Source: Betaproteobacteria bacterium
GTDB taxonomy: Bacteria; Pseudomonadota; Gammaproteobacteria; Burkholderiales; Burkholderiaceae_A
Reading direction: 5' to 3'
Assembly: GCA_028139135.1 (NCBI GenBank)
Contig: JAOINB010000005.1
Coordinates: 1 to 64,000 of the forward strand
Length of the DNA stretch: 64,000 bases
Shown here: in pieces, positions 52,770 to 63,634 of the stretch
How positions within the stretch are numbered: the stretch's first letter is position 1
Layout of the letters: each line of letters starts with the position of its first letter
The notes under the pieces: model-generated
The model's input: only the letters and a program-made list of their open reading frames with translations
Told to the model about the DNA's origin: nothing
Databases searched by the model: none
Translations under genes and position numbers: made by a program

Positions 52770-53872
52770 ATTCGGAACGCAGTAATTTCATGAAGCCTGC
52801 TTTTTGTTCTATCGAAATCGATAGCTTTAATAGTTTTTGAGAATAATAGGTCTAAATTGACATCAGCAGTAAGAATCAAGTTAATTTTTCGATCATAAAT
52901 AATATCTATGAACCATGTAAAACGCGTAGCAGCAGATAAATTTTCTTTTGTTAACATTGGGATTTTTTCAATGATAAACACCTTAAAGAGCTCACTCAAG
53001 TCCAAATATTCCTCCTTAGATCGGAAAGAAGAGCATAGTGCATCAAATTTGAACCAACAAACATTTTCCGCCATGGCAACTATGCTTATTCGTCTGTTAT
53101 TAAGAGTAATAAAATCGGCGGATTGTACAGGCCCGTTTGTAATAGCATTAAACTGTGCCTGAAGCATTTGTTGACATTCATCATTGTGGGGATGATGATA
53201 TTTTTTTTGTAATAAGTTTTTTCTTTGAAACAATGGGTTAGCTGATTCAATAAATCGTGCTCTCCTGTGATCCGGCCCGTCAGGGATTCGTATTATTTCT
53301 AATATTGTTTTTAGTAACAAAATCGCAGGAACAAAGGTTTCTCTTTGGAGACCATCCTTGTATAAGTCATCTGGATGAAAATTTGATGTAATGACAAATG
53401 ACACATTGAATTCGTTTAGATGTCTGAAGAGTGACTCAAATATCATAGCGTGAGCAATATCTTGTACATGAAACTCATCGAAGCAAATTATGTCATACCT
53501 TTTCGCTAGTTTTTTTGATATCTTCATTAGAGGCTCTTTGTAACCTTTTAAAAGAATAAGCTCCTCCTGAATATTCTGCATAAATTCATGTAAGTGAATT
53601 CTTATTTTTTTCTTTATTGGAAGGGATGTATAAAAGAGATCCATTAGAAATGTTTTTCCTCTACCAACCCCTCCATAAATATACAAACCTTTAGGAACCA
53701 TAGGATTACGTAGCAAAATCTTATTTTTTTTCTCTGAAAATATTTCCCATTCAATGATAAGCTGATAAAGGAAACCTAAAACGTTCTTTTGACCCTTGTC
53801 ACTAGAGTAATTATTTTTTTTCCTTTCCTTCTCATAGAGCTCTAGGATGTTCACATTAGAGTAGCGACTCAA
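52766..53872 (-). CDS. zapE: Cell division ATPase ZapE (AFG1-like)
   Basis: A 368-residue AAA-type ATPase with Walker A YIYGGVGRGKTFLMD (near 67), IICFDEFHVQDIAHAM as Walker B and FVITSNFHPDDLYKDGLQR. ZapE acts at the division ring and is related to mitochondrial AFG1. Its position downstream of gltA matches other betaproteobacteria. Confidence 0.92.
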   Translation of the reverse strand: MSRYSNVNILELYEKERKKNNYSSDKGQKNVLGFLYQLIIEWEIFSEKKNKILLRNPMVPKGLYIYGGVGRGKTFLMDLFYTSLPIKKKIRIHLHEFMQNIQEELILLKGYKEPLMKISKKLAKRYDIICFDEFHVQDIAHAMIFESLFRHLNEFNVSFVITSNFHPDDLYKDGLQRETFVPAILLLKTILEIIRIPDGPDHRRARFIESANPLFQRKNLLQKKYHHPHNDECQQMLQAQFNAITNGPVQSADFITLNNRRISIVAMAENVCWFKFDALCSSFRSKEEYLDLSELFKVFIIEKIPMLTKENLSAATRFTWFIDIIYDRKINLILTADVNLDLLFSKTIKAIDFDRTKSRLHEITAFRI

Positions 53873-53880
53873 TTGTAGAA

Positions 53881-55191
53881 CTAACGAGTTTTTAAAGACG
53901 GAACATCACGTTTTACTGAACCGATAAACGATTGTCTAGGGCGACCAATCTTGTATTCTGAATCAGTTATCATTTCTTTCCACTGTGATATCCAGCCGAT
54001 GGTTCGTGCTAACGCAAAAATACATGTAAACATTTCTTTAGGCACACCAAGGGCTCGCAAAGTGATTCCAGAGTAAAAATCAACATTTGGATAAAGCTTT
54101 CTTTCAACAAAATAAGAATCCTCAAGAGCAATTTTTTCTAGCTTAAGAGCTAACTTAAACAGAGGATCGTTCTCTAATCCCAATTCTGCCAACACCTGTC
54201 GACACGTCTCCTGCATTATTTTTGCCCTCGGATCAAAATTCTTATACACCCTATGACCAAAACCCATTAATCTTACGCCCGAGTCCTTATCTTTAACCTT
54301 CTCCATAAATTCGCCAACTTTTTTTACACCGCCATCCTCATGTATTTTTTCTAACATTTCTAAACAAGCCTGGTTAGCTCCACCATGTGCAGGACCCCAT
54401 AGACATGCTATTCCGCTTGCCACTGCAGCATATGGACTGGTCCCAGAGGAACCACAAAGCCGAACGGTGGAGGTGGACGCGTTTTGCTCATGGTCTGCAT
54501 GTAAGATGAAAATTCTATCCAAAGCTCTGGTGAGTATCTTTTTTTCTTGGAAGTCACTCAAGGGAGTGCCGAACATCATTCGCAAAAAGTTTCCTGTATA
54601 GGACAAGTCTGACCTTGGAAACATGAACGGCCTTCCCTTAGAATAAGTATGTATCATCGCAATCAAGGTAGGCATTTTTGCTATTAACCTAAGCAAACTT
54701 AACTCGTGTTGCTCCTCTGAATTTACATCTAGGCTATCCGGATAAAATGCAGCCATTCCCCCAATTAACCCGGTTAAAACAGCCATCGGATGTGCGTTCC
54801 TAGGGTAGCCATTCATAAATTGCGCCATAGACTCATGAACCATTGAATATGATTTTACTAATTTTTCGAACTGCTCCTTTTGCAAGGCATTGGGCAAGTC
54901 GCCGTTTTGTAATAAAAAGCATACCTCTAAAAAGTCGCATTTGAGAGCCAGCTGTTCAATTGGATATCCACGATAAAGAAGAATCCCCTTATCACCATCA
55001 ATATAGGTAATATTTGATTGACAAGAGGCTGTTGATAAAAAGCCAGGGTCATAGGTAAACTTGCCAGTGGCTTTATATAAACTGCGAATGTCAATGACAT
55101 CAGGACCATCTGTTCCGGCCAAAATAGGCAGTTCAACGGGGTCGCTTCCGTCAGAGAAAGATATAGTAGCTTTATTATCACTTACCACCAT
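53881..55191 (-). CDS. gltA: Citrate synthase (type II)
   Basis: GltA condenses acetyl-CoA and oxaloacetate. The 436-residue protein has the catalytic His segments [14 protein letters not shown] and [31 protein letters not shown], and the Asp-containing [15 protein letters not shown]. The length fits the hexameric, NADH-sensitive type. It is the last TCA gene of the sdh cluster, 26 bp after sdhE. Confidence 0.96.
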   Translation of the reverse strand: MVVSDNKATISFSDGSDPVELPILAGTDGPDVIDIRSLYKATGKFTYDPGFLSTASCQSNITYIDGDKGILLYRGYPIEQLALKCDFLEVCFLLQNGDLPNALQKEQFEKLVKSYSMVHESMAQFMNGYPRNAHPMAVLTGLIGGMAAFYPDSLDVNSEEQHELSLLRLIAKMPTLIAMIHTYSKGRPFMFPRSDLSYTGNFLRMMFGTPLSDFQEKKILTRALDRIFILHADHEQNASTSTVRLCGSSGTSPYAAVASGIACLWGPAHGGANQACLEMLEKIHEDGGVKKVGEFMEKVKDKDSGVRLMGFGHRVYKNFDPRAKIMQETCRQVLAELGLENDPLFKLALKLEKIALEDSYFVERKLYPNVDFYSGITLRALGVPKEMFTCIFALARTIGWISQWKEMITDSEYKIGRPRQSFIGSVKRDVPSLKTR

Positions 55192-55217
55192 ATGCCTCCT
55201 TTTCTATAGATTGCTGG

Positions 55218-55463
55218 TCAGCAAGATCTTAGTTTAGATAATATAGAAAGTGTTTCCGGAGAAAGAACATTTTCATTTAGTTTCTCTAAATTCAAAATGA
55301 TATCAAGCAACTCATTGTCGGTTTTGTCGAGGAGTTTTTCCAATGCTAACCACTCTCTTTTACTTAAATCTTTTTGATACTTTGAGAAAAACCGTGTGAG
55401 AATTATATCATTTTCAAGAAGGCCGCGGCGAGCTCTCCATATTATTTTTTTTTTTTCAAACAC
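55218..55463 (-). CDS. sdhE: FAD assembly factor SdhE
   Basis: SdhE promotes covalent flavinylation of SdhA. The 81-residue protein carries the RGxxE signature as RARRGLLENDIIL and the usual W-L-x-K-L helix (EWLALEKLLDKTDNELL). It overlaps sdhB by 8 bp and precedes gltA. Confidence 0.93.
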   Translation of the reverse strand: MFEKKKIIWRARRGLLENDIILTRFFSKYQKDLSKREWLALEKLLDKTDNELLDIILNLEKLNENVLSPETLSILSKLRSC

Positions 55464-56172
55464 TTCGTTTGACCATTATTTCTTTTATTTTCCCTATCGC
55501 CTTTGTCGGATTCAAACCCTTCGGACAGACATCTACGCAGTTCATTATTGTATGACATCTAAACAAACGGTACGGATCTTCTAAGTTATCCAATCTTTCA
55601 GCAGTATTTTCATCTCTGCTATCGGCGATAAATCTGTATGCTTGTAATAATCCTGCTGGACCAACAAATTTGTCAGGGTTCCACCAAAATGAAGGACAGC
55701 TAGTTGAGCAACAAGCACACAAGATACACTCGTAAAGACCATCCAGTTCTTCCCGCTGTTGTGGGCTTTGCTTACGTTCTTTCTCTGGGGGAATAGTAGA
55801 ATTTTGTAGATAAGGTTTGATAGATTCGTATTGCTTAAAAAATTGCGTCATATCAACTATCAAGTCTCTTATGACAGGGAGGCCGGGCAATGGTTTTAAA
55901 ACGATCGGTTCTCGCAAATCATTCAAGTTTGTAATACAGGCTAACCCATTTTTGCCATTTATATTCATTGCATCTGAGCCACAAACACCCTCCCGGCATG
56001 ATTTTCTAATAGCTATCGAATCGTCGACTGTTCCTTTAATCTTTAACAAAGCATCAAGTAACATACGATCAGTATTCTCAAGCACGACCGTTAAATCTTG
56101 CATATAAGGTTTTTTATCCTTGTCGGGGTCGTATCTAAAAATCTTAAATTTAGTTTCTCTATCTTCTGACAT
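55456..56172 (-). CDS. sdhB: Succinate dehydrogenase iron-sulfur subunit
   Basis: SdhB relays electrons from FAD to quinone. Its 238 residues contain the [2Fe-2S] ligands SCREGVCGSDAMNING, the [4Fe-4S] set CILCACCSTSCP and the [3Fe-4S] set CHTIMNCVDVCPKGLNP. It is complete in length and follows sdhA by 11 bp. Confidence 0.96.
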   Translation of the reverse strand: MSEDRETKFKIFRYDPDKDKKPYMQDLTVVLENTDRMLLDALLKIKGTVDDSIAIRKSCREGVCGSDAMNINGKNGLACITNLNDLREPIVLKPLPGLPVIRDLIVDMTQFFKQYESIKPYLQNSTIPPEKERKQSPQQREELDGLYECILCACCSTSCPSFWWNPDKFVGPAGLLQAYRFIADSRDENTAERLDNLEDPYRLFRCHTIMNCVDVCPKGLNPTKAIGKIKEIMVKRSV

Positions 56173-56183
56173 ATGACCTTCCC

Positions 56184-57986
56184 TTAAAACGTTCTCTTTT
56201 TTGGTGCGAAAGACTCAACTGAGGAAGGTTTCAAAATAACAGGCTTGTAGTCAAGTCTATTGTCTTCTGAGAACCACAAGGTGTGTTTCATCCAACTTTT
56301 GTCATCCCTCTCAGCAAAATTGTCGTGTGAATGTGCTCCCCTGCTTTCTTTTCTAGCGTCAGCTGAAATAATGGTAGCTTTAGCTACTTCTATCATATTA
56401 AAAATTTCTATTGCCTCGATTCTAGCCGTGTTGAACACAGATGATTTGTCTTTTATGAAAAGCTTATCCATCGAACTATTAATATCCAATATTTTTTCTA
56501 CGCCTTTTTTTAATAACTCTTCATTGCGAAAAACTCCACAATATTTCTGTGTTGTTTCTCTTATAAGATCACCAGTCTCCATAACGTCCTCTCCGGATTT
56601 ATTACTATCCAACCGCTTAATGCGCTCGATAGTCTTGTCTGCACCATCTGATGGCACTCTCCTGTGACCCTCCGCAGAAATATTTTTGTTAACTAAATAC
56701 CTACCAGTCGCTCGACCAAAAACGATAAGATCCAACAATGAATTTGTTCCTAGTCGATTAGCTCCGTGCACCGATACACAGGCGCATTCACCAATGGCAT
56801 AAAGCCCTTCAACAACTGAGTGGCTTCCCTGCATTCCGTCTTGTGAATCTGGTATTATCACCTGACCATTAATGTCGGTCGGGATTCCACCCATTTGGTA
56901 ATGAATAGTTGGAACTACTGGTATTGGATCTTTAATTGGATCAACATTCGCGAACTTTATAGCAATTTCCCGTATGGACGGTAGTTTTTTTAATATCTTC
57001 TCTTCACCTAAGTGATCTAACTTTAGCAAAACGTGATCTTTGTTTTCTCCACATCCTCTCCCCTCGTTAATCTCCTGACCCATAGAACGAGAAACAAAAT
57101 CTCTCGGAGCTAAATCTTTCAGAGTAGGCGCGTACCGTTCCATAAATCTTTCGCCGTCACTATTTAATAAGACCCCACCTTCTCCTCTAACGCCTTCTGT
57201 AATCAAAACACCGGCTCCAGCAACTCCAGTTGGATGAAACTGCCAGAATTCCATATCCTGTAACGGTATGTCCGCTCTTGCCGCCATCCCTGCTCCATCA
57301 CCAGTATTTATAAAGGCGTTGGTGGACGCAGCCCAAATTCTACCCGCACCTCCAGTGGCTAAAACCGTCGCTTTACTCTCAAAAAACATCAAATCTCCTG
57401 TTTCCATCTCCAGTGCTACGACGCCAACACAGTCCCCGTCATCATTCCTTACCAGGTCGAGCGCCATCCACTCTATGAAGAACTGAGTCTTTGCTTCGAG
57501 ATTTTTTTGGTACAACGTATGCAAAAGTGCGTGGCCAGTTCTATCAGCAGCAGCGCAAGCTCTCTGAACTGGCTTTTCTCCGAGATTTGCAGTGTGCCCC
57601 CCAAACGGCCTTTGATAAATAGTCCCATCTTCATTCCTGTCAAACGGCATTCCAAGGTGCTCTAATTCATAAACAGCGCTGGTGGCCTCTCTACACATGA
57701 ATTCGATAGCGTCTTGATCACCCAAATAATCGGAACCCTTAACCGTATCAAACATGTGCCAATACCAGTTATCCTCGCTCATATTTCCCAGAGATGCTCC
57801 AATTCCTCCCTGAGCCGCAACTGTATGAGACCGAGTCGGAAAAACTTTAGACAATACAGCGACGTTAACCCCCGATTGCGCAAGTTGGAGGGAACACCTC
57901 ATTCCTGCTCCCCCCGCACCCACGATAACTGAATCGAATCTCCTCCTCGGAAGACCTGAGATTTTGTGAGATAAAATTTCGGCCAT
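56184..57986 (-). CDS. sdhA: Succinate dehydrogenase flavoprotein subunit
   Basis: SdhA oxidises succinate to fumarate. The 600-residue protein has the FAD motif [17 protein letters not shown], the flavin-linking [36 protein letters not shown] with active-site residues, [11 protein letters not shown] and the C-terminal [11 protein letters not shown]. Expected length. Central gene of sdhCDAB. Confidence 0.96.
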   Translation of the reverse strand: MAEILSHKISGLPRRRFDSVIVGAGGAGMRCSLQLAQSGVNVAVLSKVFPTRSHTVAAQGGIGASLGNMSEDNWYWHMFDTVKGSDYLGDQDAIEFMCREATSAVYELEHLGMPFDRNEDGTIYQRPFGGHTANLGEKPVQRACAAADRTGHALLHTLYQKNLEAKTQFFIEWMALDLVRNDDGDCVGVVALEMETGDLMFFESKATVLATGGAGRIWAASTNAFINTGDGAGMAARADIPLQDMEFWQFHPTGVAGAGVLITEGVRGEGGVLLNSDGERFMERYAPTLKDLAPRDFVSRSMGQEINEGRGCGENKDHVLLKLDHLGEEKILKKLPSIREIAIKFANVDPIKDPIPVVPTIHYQMGGIPTDINGQVIIPDSQDGMQGSHSVVEGLYAIGECACVSVHGANRLGTNSLLDLIVFGRATGRYLVNKNISAEGHRRVPSDGADKTIERIKRLDSNKSGEDVMETGDLIRETTQKYCGVFRNEELLKKGVEKILDINSSMDKLFIKDKSSVFNTARIEAIEIFNMIEVAKATIISADARKESRGAHSHDNFAERDDKSWMKHTLWFSEDNRLDYKPVILKPSSVESFAPKKRTF

Positions 57987-57988
57987 AG

Positions 57989-58366
57989 TTAAACTTTCCA
58001 GATAATTTCAAAAACCCAAATACCACAAATCAATAACCAAACAATGGTAAAAATCTGCAGTCCTAAACGGATACTGACCGGTTTTATATAATCCATCCAA
58101 ATATCCCTTACTCCAACCCATGCATGGTAGCAAATCGCCACTGTTGCTAACAGTGTTGCGATCTTAACCCAAAAAACTTGAAATATCATGGACCATCTTA
58201 AGAAACCGTTGTTCCCCGACAAAAAGAAGGTTATCAACAAAATTATGGAGTAGCTAGCTAAAATAACAGCTGTTATCCTCTGCGCTAACCAGTCTTTTAG
58301 TCCATAGTGAGCGCCGACAACTGTGCGCTTTGTACCGAATTCGGTATTTCTGGCATCATAACCCAT
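57989..58366 (-). CDS. sdhD: Succinate dehydrogenase membrane anchor subunit D
   Basis: A 125-residue membrane protein with three helices that holds heme b and the quinone site together with Sdh[20 protein letters not shown] and the His in [18 protein letters not shown] are conserved. Gaps of 14 bp to sdhC and 2 bp to sdhA indicate one operon. Confidence 0.92.
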   Translation of the reverse strand: MGYDARNTEFGTKRTVVGAHYGLKDWLAQRITAVILASYSIILLITFFLSGNNGFLRWSMIFQVFWVKIATLLATVAICYHAWVGVRDIWMDYIKPVSIRLGLQIFTIVWLLICGIWVFEIIWKV

Positions 58367-58380
58367 TTTTTCTCTAACCT

Positions 58381-58779
58381 TTAAAAATACAGCGCTCTAA
58401 ACGATAAGATTGCTAAAAATATTGTAAGCAAAATAGCGGATACATTTACCACTAGTCCCCATTTAGACGAGCTCTCCTTTGATAACCCAAAATGCAGGTC
58501 ACAAACTAGATGCCTCAAACCTGCAAAGAAATGGTGTGAAAAAGCCCAGAGTATACCAACATAAATAAGAAAGAAAATGGGATGTGTCAATAGTGCTAGA
58601 ACTTCTCTGTAGCCTTGTTCTGAAGATAAACTTAGATCAAAAAAGTAAACAACAAAAGGGAAAATTAAAAACAATGAAGCACCGCTAACCCTATGCAGAA
58701 TAGACATAATTCCAGCCGCTGGAAGGCGGTAACTGAGTATTTGATCTATTCGTATATTTCGAAATTTTTTTCTACCCAT
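58381..58779 (-). CDS. sdhC: Succinate dehydrogenase cytochrome b556 subunit
   Basis: A 132-residue anchor with three membrane helices. The signature RLPAAGIMSILHRVSGASLFL includes the quinone-site Ser and Arg, and HHFFAGLRHLVCDLHFG holds the heme-ligand His. First gene of the sdh operon, divergent from mdh with about 100 bp of shared control region. Confidence 0.93.
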   Translation of the reverse strand: MGRKKFRNIRIDQILSYRLPAAGIMSILHRVSGASLFLIFPFVVYFFDLSLSSEQGYREVLALLTHPIFFLIYVGILWAFSHHFFAGLRHLVCDLHFGLSKESSSKWGLVVNVSAILLTIFLAILSFRALYF

Positions 58780-58880
58780 AAAAGCGAAAATTGTTTACCA
58801 TTTTGTTTGAATAACTTTGTATTGTTCCATTACTTTCTCTGCAAGTAAACCTTAAAAACCTAGTATTTTGGAGTGAGATT

Positions 58881-59870
58881 TTGTCAGGATTAAATGAAAA
58901 AACCGTCAAGGTAAGTGTAACAGGGGCTAGCGGCCAAATTGGATATGCGATCCTATTTCGAATTCTCAACGGAGACGTCTTCGGAAAAAACGTTAAGGTT
59001 GATCTTCAACTAATTGATATCAATATTGATAAAATTCAAAAAGCACTTCATGGTGTAGCTTTGGAGTTAGAAGACTGCGCATTTCCCTTGCTAAACAATC
59101 TAACTTTACACTCCGATCCACACACTGGGTTTGTTGATACAGAGTATTGTTTCCTTATAGGAGCAAAGCCTAGAGGACCAGGTATGGAAAGAAAAGATTT
59201 GTTGAAAGCAAACGGGCAGATATTCAAAATCCAAGGGGTAGCATTGAATGAGAAAGCGTCTAGGAATGTTAAAGTAGTTGTTGTAGGTAACCCTGCCAAT
59301 ACAAATGCTTACATAGCAATGATGTGTGCGCCAGATCTTTCCAAGGAAAACTTTTCAGCCATGATGCGGCTTGATCACAATAGAGCTGTAAACCAGGTAG
59401 CAAGTAAGCTTGATTCCAATGTAAATAGAGTATCGAATATCTGCGTTTGGGGAAATCATTCGCCGACTATGGTGGTAGACATTACTAATGGGTTGCTAAA
59501 TGGTTCAAATAATTTAAAAGATTTGCTTGACGAGGAATGGGTTGAGGGAACCTTACAGCCAACCGTTGCAAAACGAGGGGCAAAAATCATCGACCAGCGT
59601 GGGTTATCATCTGCGGCTAGTGCAGCCAGTGCTGCTATTGACCACATGCACGATTGGGTTAACGGAACACTCTGGACTACTATGGGCGTTCCATCTCAGG
59701 GCGAATATGGTATTCCCGAAGATATTATTTCCGGTTTTCCGGTAAACTGTAATGGTGAGAGGTATTCGATAATTCAAAACTTAGACATCAGTGATGCCTT
59801 ACAAAAAAAAATCAGTATTTCAATAGCGGAACTTCGAGAAGAACAAGAAAATATTAAAAGCCTCTTGTAG
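58881..59870 (+). CDS. mdh: Malate dehydrogenase
   Basis: Mdh converts malate and NAD to oxaloacetate. The 329-residue protein starts with TTG, eight bases after ggag. It has [47 protein letters not shown] and the active-site [12 protein letters not shown]. This dimeric type is common in betaproteobacteria and the divergent placement from sdhC is typical. Confidence 0.95.
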   Translation: MSGLNEKTVKVSVTGASGQIGYAILFRILNGDVFGKNVKVDLQLIDINIDKIQKALHGVALELEDCAFPLLNNLTLHSDPHTGFVDTEYCFLIGAKPRGPGMERKDLLKANGQIFKIQGVALNEKASRNVKVVVVGNPANTNAYIAMMCAPDLSKENFSAMMRLDHNRAVNQVASKLDSNVNRVSNICVWGNHSPTMVVDITNGLLNGSNNLKDLLDEEWVEGTLQPTVAKRGAKIIDQRGLSSAASAASAAIDHMHDWVNGTLWTTMGVPSQGEYGIPEDIISGFPVNCNGERYSIIQNLDISDALQKKISISIAELREEQENIKSLL

Positions 59871-60031
59871 TAATCTTTTTTTTAGGCAAAAAGAGTAGTC
59901 TAATTTCACTTATTTATGAACAATATTTTTCGTGATAGTGGAGAAAATGTTTTGTTTCAAGCTTGCGTAAAAGAACACCTAGAACACGAAAAATAGAGAA
60001 TTAAAATTAGAGGTCGTTAAAAGGAAAGTTA

Positions 60032-61204
60032 ATGAAGCAATCACCCTCCTCAAAAAGAGGTAGAAGTTTTCGAAGCGCTGAATCCCTAATTAGGTTGGCT
60101 GAAGGATTGGTAACTTCAGGGAGTCGTGCTGAGGATGTATATTGGAATAAGAAACTTGAGGCGGAAATAAAAAAGGTAATTTTAGAAAAAGATGAGATTT
60201 CTTTGAATGTAGCCCTAGATAAACTTTCGGAAAAAGAGTCGAGGGCACATGAAGAACTAGCAGATGCCATAGAGGGATGCGTTGAATTTGAAAGAATCAT
60301 TGTCGGTGAAAAAACATTTGACTCGCTGCTTATAACAGCCCCAATTTTAGCGTGGTCAACTATGGGGTTAGCGAATTTTAATGTGAGCCCTGAACAACTA
60401 GAGGAAATTAGTAGCTTGCTCAAAAAACATGTTTTTAATCAAAATGCCCAAATTTCTTTGGTTAACTATCTATACTCCCCTGACCAGCTTCCTGAGTCAT
60501 TTATTGAAACAAGACAGCTAAAAAAAGCTATCACTCATTCGTTGTTAAAGGAGCATCATCTATTACTTGACGAAGGAGAGATCAAGGAGACAGCTACATT
60601 TTTAGCTGATCAAAGGCATCTTCTTGGGGTGGTAGCGGTTGCGAAAGGTGAACATATATTTAGGTGGCAGGATAATTTTGCGCAGCCTGAAGAAATTGAG
60701 GCTTCTTGGAAAAAGGTTAGTCAAGAAATATTGTCAAAGATTATGCCTCAGTGTGCCAGGGATGCAGTTCTTCCACGGGCTTATTATGTTGCTTGTAGAG
60801 ACGCTGATAGGCAGCTGCGTAAATTTTCTATTAACGCATCTGTTTCTTACTTGTCGTCTTCGTCATCTGTAACTGGCGAATCTCTGCTAGTCGTTATAGG
60901 TGGTTGTTATGATAGGCAACTTGAAGAATACCGTATCAGTTTTTGCGATAAAAGAACTTTTGAGGTTTATCACGGGATTGTGTGGCCATTATTAGGACCA
61001 GAAGACGAATTCAGCGAGCTTAATGAAATTATTGAACAGTATTTAAAGTCATGTGGAGTTTCTGAGGTGAAATTTCTAACGCAACGTTTGCCGCTTGAAT
61101 ATTGTGAAGATTGTGGCTCACCGTTATACCCAAATATTGAAGGAGAGATGGTTCACACAGAACAACCTGAAAGCGATGACTTTCAACACCAACATATCCA
61201 TTAG
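60032..61204 (+). CDS. DUF2863-family conserved protein
   Basis: A 390-residue soluble protein starting KRGRSFRSAESLIRLAEGLVTSGSRAEDVYWNKKL, the usual opening of DUF2863 proteins found in Burkholderiales and relatives. The C-terminus carries a paired-Cys segment (YCEDCGSPLYPN) that might bind a metal. Function unknown. It is convergent with btuB, with an 11-bp gap. Confidence 0.75.
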   Translation: MKQSPSSKRGRSFRSAESLIRLAEGLVTSGSRAEDVYWNKKLEAEIKKVILEKDEISLNVALDKLSEKESRAHEELADAIEGCVEFERIIVGEKTFDSLLITAPILAWSTMGLANFNVSPEQLEEISSLLKKHVFNQNAQISLVNYLYSPDQLPESFIETRQLKKAITHSLLKEHHLLLDEGEIKETATFLADQRHLLGVVAVAKGEHIFRWQDNFAQPEEIEASWKKVSQEILSKIMPQCARDAVLPRAYYVACRDADRQLRKFSINASVSYLSSSSSVTGESLLVVIGGCYDRQLEEYRISFCDKRTFEVYHGIVWPLLGPEDEFSELNEIIEQYLKSCGVSEVKFLTQRLPLEYCEDCGSPLYPNIEGEMVHTEQPESDDFQHQHIH

Positions 61205-61215
61205 AACATAGATGA

Positions 61216-63048
61216 CTAATAACTCGCATTTACACCGATCGAAAATTGTTGAGGCATGGTGTTGTAACCGTAAGCGAGTTGATACTTTTTATCCATTAAG
61301 TTTTGCGCGGCAATAAAAACATTAATAATTTTGTTCAATTTGTATTTTATCGAGCTATTTATTACAAAGTACTTTGGTAAACTTTGCGTAGAGTAATCAC
61401 TATCCTTTCTAGCTGAAGACCCTGTCCCACGTATCGAAAAGGCATACCTATCCTTTTTAAAACTAAATCCAACGGAGCCAAAAAAGTTTGCTCTTCTTGC
61501 ACTTTGGATAAGTATTGACGGATTGAAACCATCAGGAGATTGAGGGTTTTGAAAAGTAAGAGAAATATCAAAGGCTTTTTTGCCGGCAATATTTTTTAAT
61601 GAAACTTCAAATCCCGAATTATGAAGACGAGAAAAGTTTTTCGCTTTGTATCCGTCCGAGGGATCGTAAGTAATAGGGTTAGTTGTTTTAGTATCAAAGT
61701 AAAACAACCTAAACATCAGTGAGTCTTTTAGAAAAGTATAACCAGCCTCGAATTGATCGTGTTCTTCAGGTAAAACTTCAGAATTTGTTGACAAAGCGTA
61801 TGCATTCGGCGAAACAAATCCCGTAGACAAGTTTATATTGAAGTTATGCTCTGGTGTTATTGAATAACCAAACCCCATTAAATAAGTGACTCGAGATTTA
61901 AATCGATTTGTATTGTCATTTCTAAGATTTGCTTGCAAAGCGACAGGGCCACGTTGGCTGACATATGCCAAGAATACTGATTCGAAGTCTCTACTCTTAA
62001 TACCCGATGACGAAGGGTTTCGGCTTAATGATCTTTTTTCAACCCCTAATAGAATGTTACTATCACCGTCCAACTTGATGTTATTTTGGAAAGCGACTTT
62101 ATCTTCTTTTGTTACAAAGAATTGTCCGTAATTATATCGTAGTCTAATCTTCGAACTATCAAACGAGATTTGAGCATCATTATCGTTGGCTAAATCAAAA
62201 TTATATACAAAATTTATTTGTTCTTGATCTGAATTTTGTTTTGGGTTGCTACCAAAAAATGAATTATCAAAAAAAGTTTCAGAGTCGGTTTTGAAGTATG
62301 TAAAGTTTGCTAGGCCATTTTTTAGACGTTTTAGCAAGCTTAGGTTAATCGTTTCATTTTTGTGTTTGTCGCTATCACTATCTGTTAGATCAGAAGAGAA
62401 TGTTTGATTAGGGTTTGTTGCAGAGAAGCCATTTGTTTGTAACAAATTTCCAGAAATTAGAGCCGTTAACGAGTCATCAACAGGCGTATCTATGTTGAAG
62501 CTAATATTTTTAGTTCCATAGCTTCCTGTTTCAAACCGGATTAATTTATTAGCTCGTTCATCCGCGCTATAACCAGCTTTTGTTGTACGAATATTTATTA
62601 CTCCACCAATTGCTCCTTCTCCGTAGACAGAGGACAAATTACCGGGAATTACTTCAATTTTTTCAACCAACTCTAGTGGTATGTTTTCCGCAAGAGATGA
62701 TTGGGTTAATTCATCTCTCAAACGCACTCCATTTAACAATACTAGAACGTTGCGGCTTTCTGACCCCCTTAAAAAAAAGGACGTTACACCTCCAAGACCT
62801 CCGTTGCGACCCACCTGAACAGAAGATCTGTTTTGCAGAAAATCAGCTAGTGATTTAACACCAGATTGTTCTATATCTTCCCTATCGAATAAAGAGATAT
62901 TTGAAAATGTTTTTGATAATCTTTGTTCTAAACCCGACCCACTAACCGTTATGGGATCAAGTTGTGTTGCTTTCAGGTTGCCTTTTGTAAAAATAAGACC
63001 GAATAAAATAAGTAAAATTGACCAACATATGTGATACCAGATCTTCAT
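61216..63048 (-). CDS. btuB: TonB-dependent outer-membrane receptor, probably vitamin B12 (BtuB)
   Basis: The ATG at 63048 (MKIWYHICWSILLILFG) gives a signal peptide and 610 residues, close to BtuB length. A plug domain (SLADFLQNRSSVQVGRNGG, FFLRGSESRNVLVLLNGVRL) precedes a 22-strand-type barrel ending in QQFSIGVNASY with a terminal aromatic residue. IEVIPGNLSSVYGEGAIGGVINI is the typical plug end. The upstream cobalamin riboswitch on the same strand points to corrinoid uptake. Confidence 0.88.
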   Translation of the reverse strand: MKIWYHICWSILLILFGLIFTKGNLKATQLDPITVSGSGLEQRLSKTFSNISLFDREDIEQSGVKSLADFLQNRSSVQVGRNGGLGGVTSFFLRGSESRNVLVLLNGVRLRDELTQSSLAENIPLELVEKIEVIPGNLSSVYGEGAIGGVINIRTTKAGYSADERANKLIRFETGSYGTKNISFNIDTPVDDSLTALISGNLLQTNGFSATNPNQTFSSDLTDSDSDKHKNETINLSLLKRLKNGLANFTYFKTDSETFFDNSFFGSNPKQNSDQEQINFVYNFDLANDNDAQISFDSSKIRLRYNYGQFFVTKEDKVAFQNNIKLDGDSNILLGVEKRSLSRNPSSSGIKSRDFESVFLAYVSQRGPVALQANLRNDNTNRFKSRVTYLMGFGYSITPEHNFNINLSTGFVSPNAYALSTNSEVLPEEHDQFEAGYTFLKDSLMFRLFYFDTKTTNPITYDPSDGYKAKNFSRLHNSGFEVSLKNIAGKKAFDISLTFQNPQSPDGFNPSILIQSARRANFFGSVGFSFKKDRYAFSIRGTGSSARKDSDYSTQSLPKYFVINSSIKYKLNKIINVFIAAQNLMDKKYQLAYGYNTMPQQFSIGVNASY

Positions 63049-63084
63049 GTTTTCTTTTCCCAGCCCAGCCCCCAAGGCTTTAAA

Positions 63085-63262
63085 GTTTACAAAACGGCCG
63101 GTATCCAGGCTCCGAAGATCGATTTAATATCGGAAGAAACTCAACCTTCCCAAAAATGTTTATTTTCAGTGGATAATGAGCTCTTACTTCGCTACTGTTT
63201 TGGGGAAAGCATTGGATTTTGACCAATTTCCCGTTTAACTGTTTAAGCACCGTTTCTGACAC
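63085..63262 (-). promoter_or_regulatory. Cobalamin riboswitch
   Basis: Read on the reverse strand, the region shows the cobalamin-element pattern: an acggtgct start, gggaaattggtcaaaatcc, a gctttcccc-aaaacagt segment, then the B12-box-like ggagcctggataccggcc (63096-63113 on the plus strand) before the gene. Spacing and order match the family. It ends about 40 bp before the btuB ATG, consistent with B12 repression of uptake. Confidence 0.8.
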
Positions 63263-63634
63263 TGAAAGTGTATATTAAAGCTGACACCTATGCAACTATT
63301 CGATGTAACAAGAAGTTTACAGCAAGGAGCGATTACACTTATCGCATATCTGACAATCATAATCTTTCCATTGGACATTATATTTACATATTACGAGTTG
63401 CTGACGCTGATAAACATATTTAATTTTTTATTTTTGAATGTTCGCAGATTCGGGGAGAGTTGGCATAAACCTGGAGATGTAAAGCTTAAATTGCCTTATA
63501 CTAAAATTGTTTTTAAACCTAGGGTCTGCTTTTAGCTCAACGATAAACGCTAGGCACCTAAAACTTTACAACTGAATTACGGTCACAGTTGCTTTAAACA
63601 ATTATCACGCTAAGCAATATATGCTTTTTCTTAT

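Noticed and set aside
63290-63535. Forward ORF of 81 aa between the riboswitch and the CcmI-like gene
   Set aside because: No ribosome binding site or recognised family, and it begins in the promoter region of btuB. It may be real but I cannot support it.
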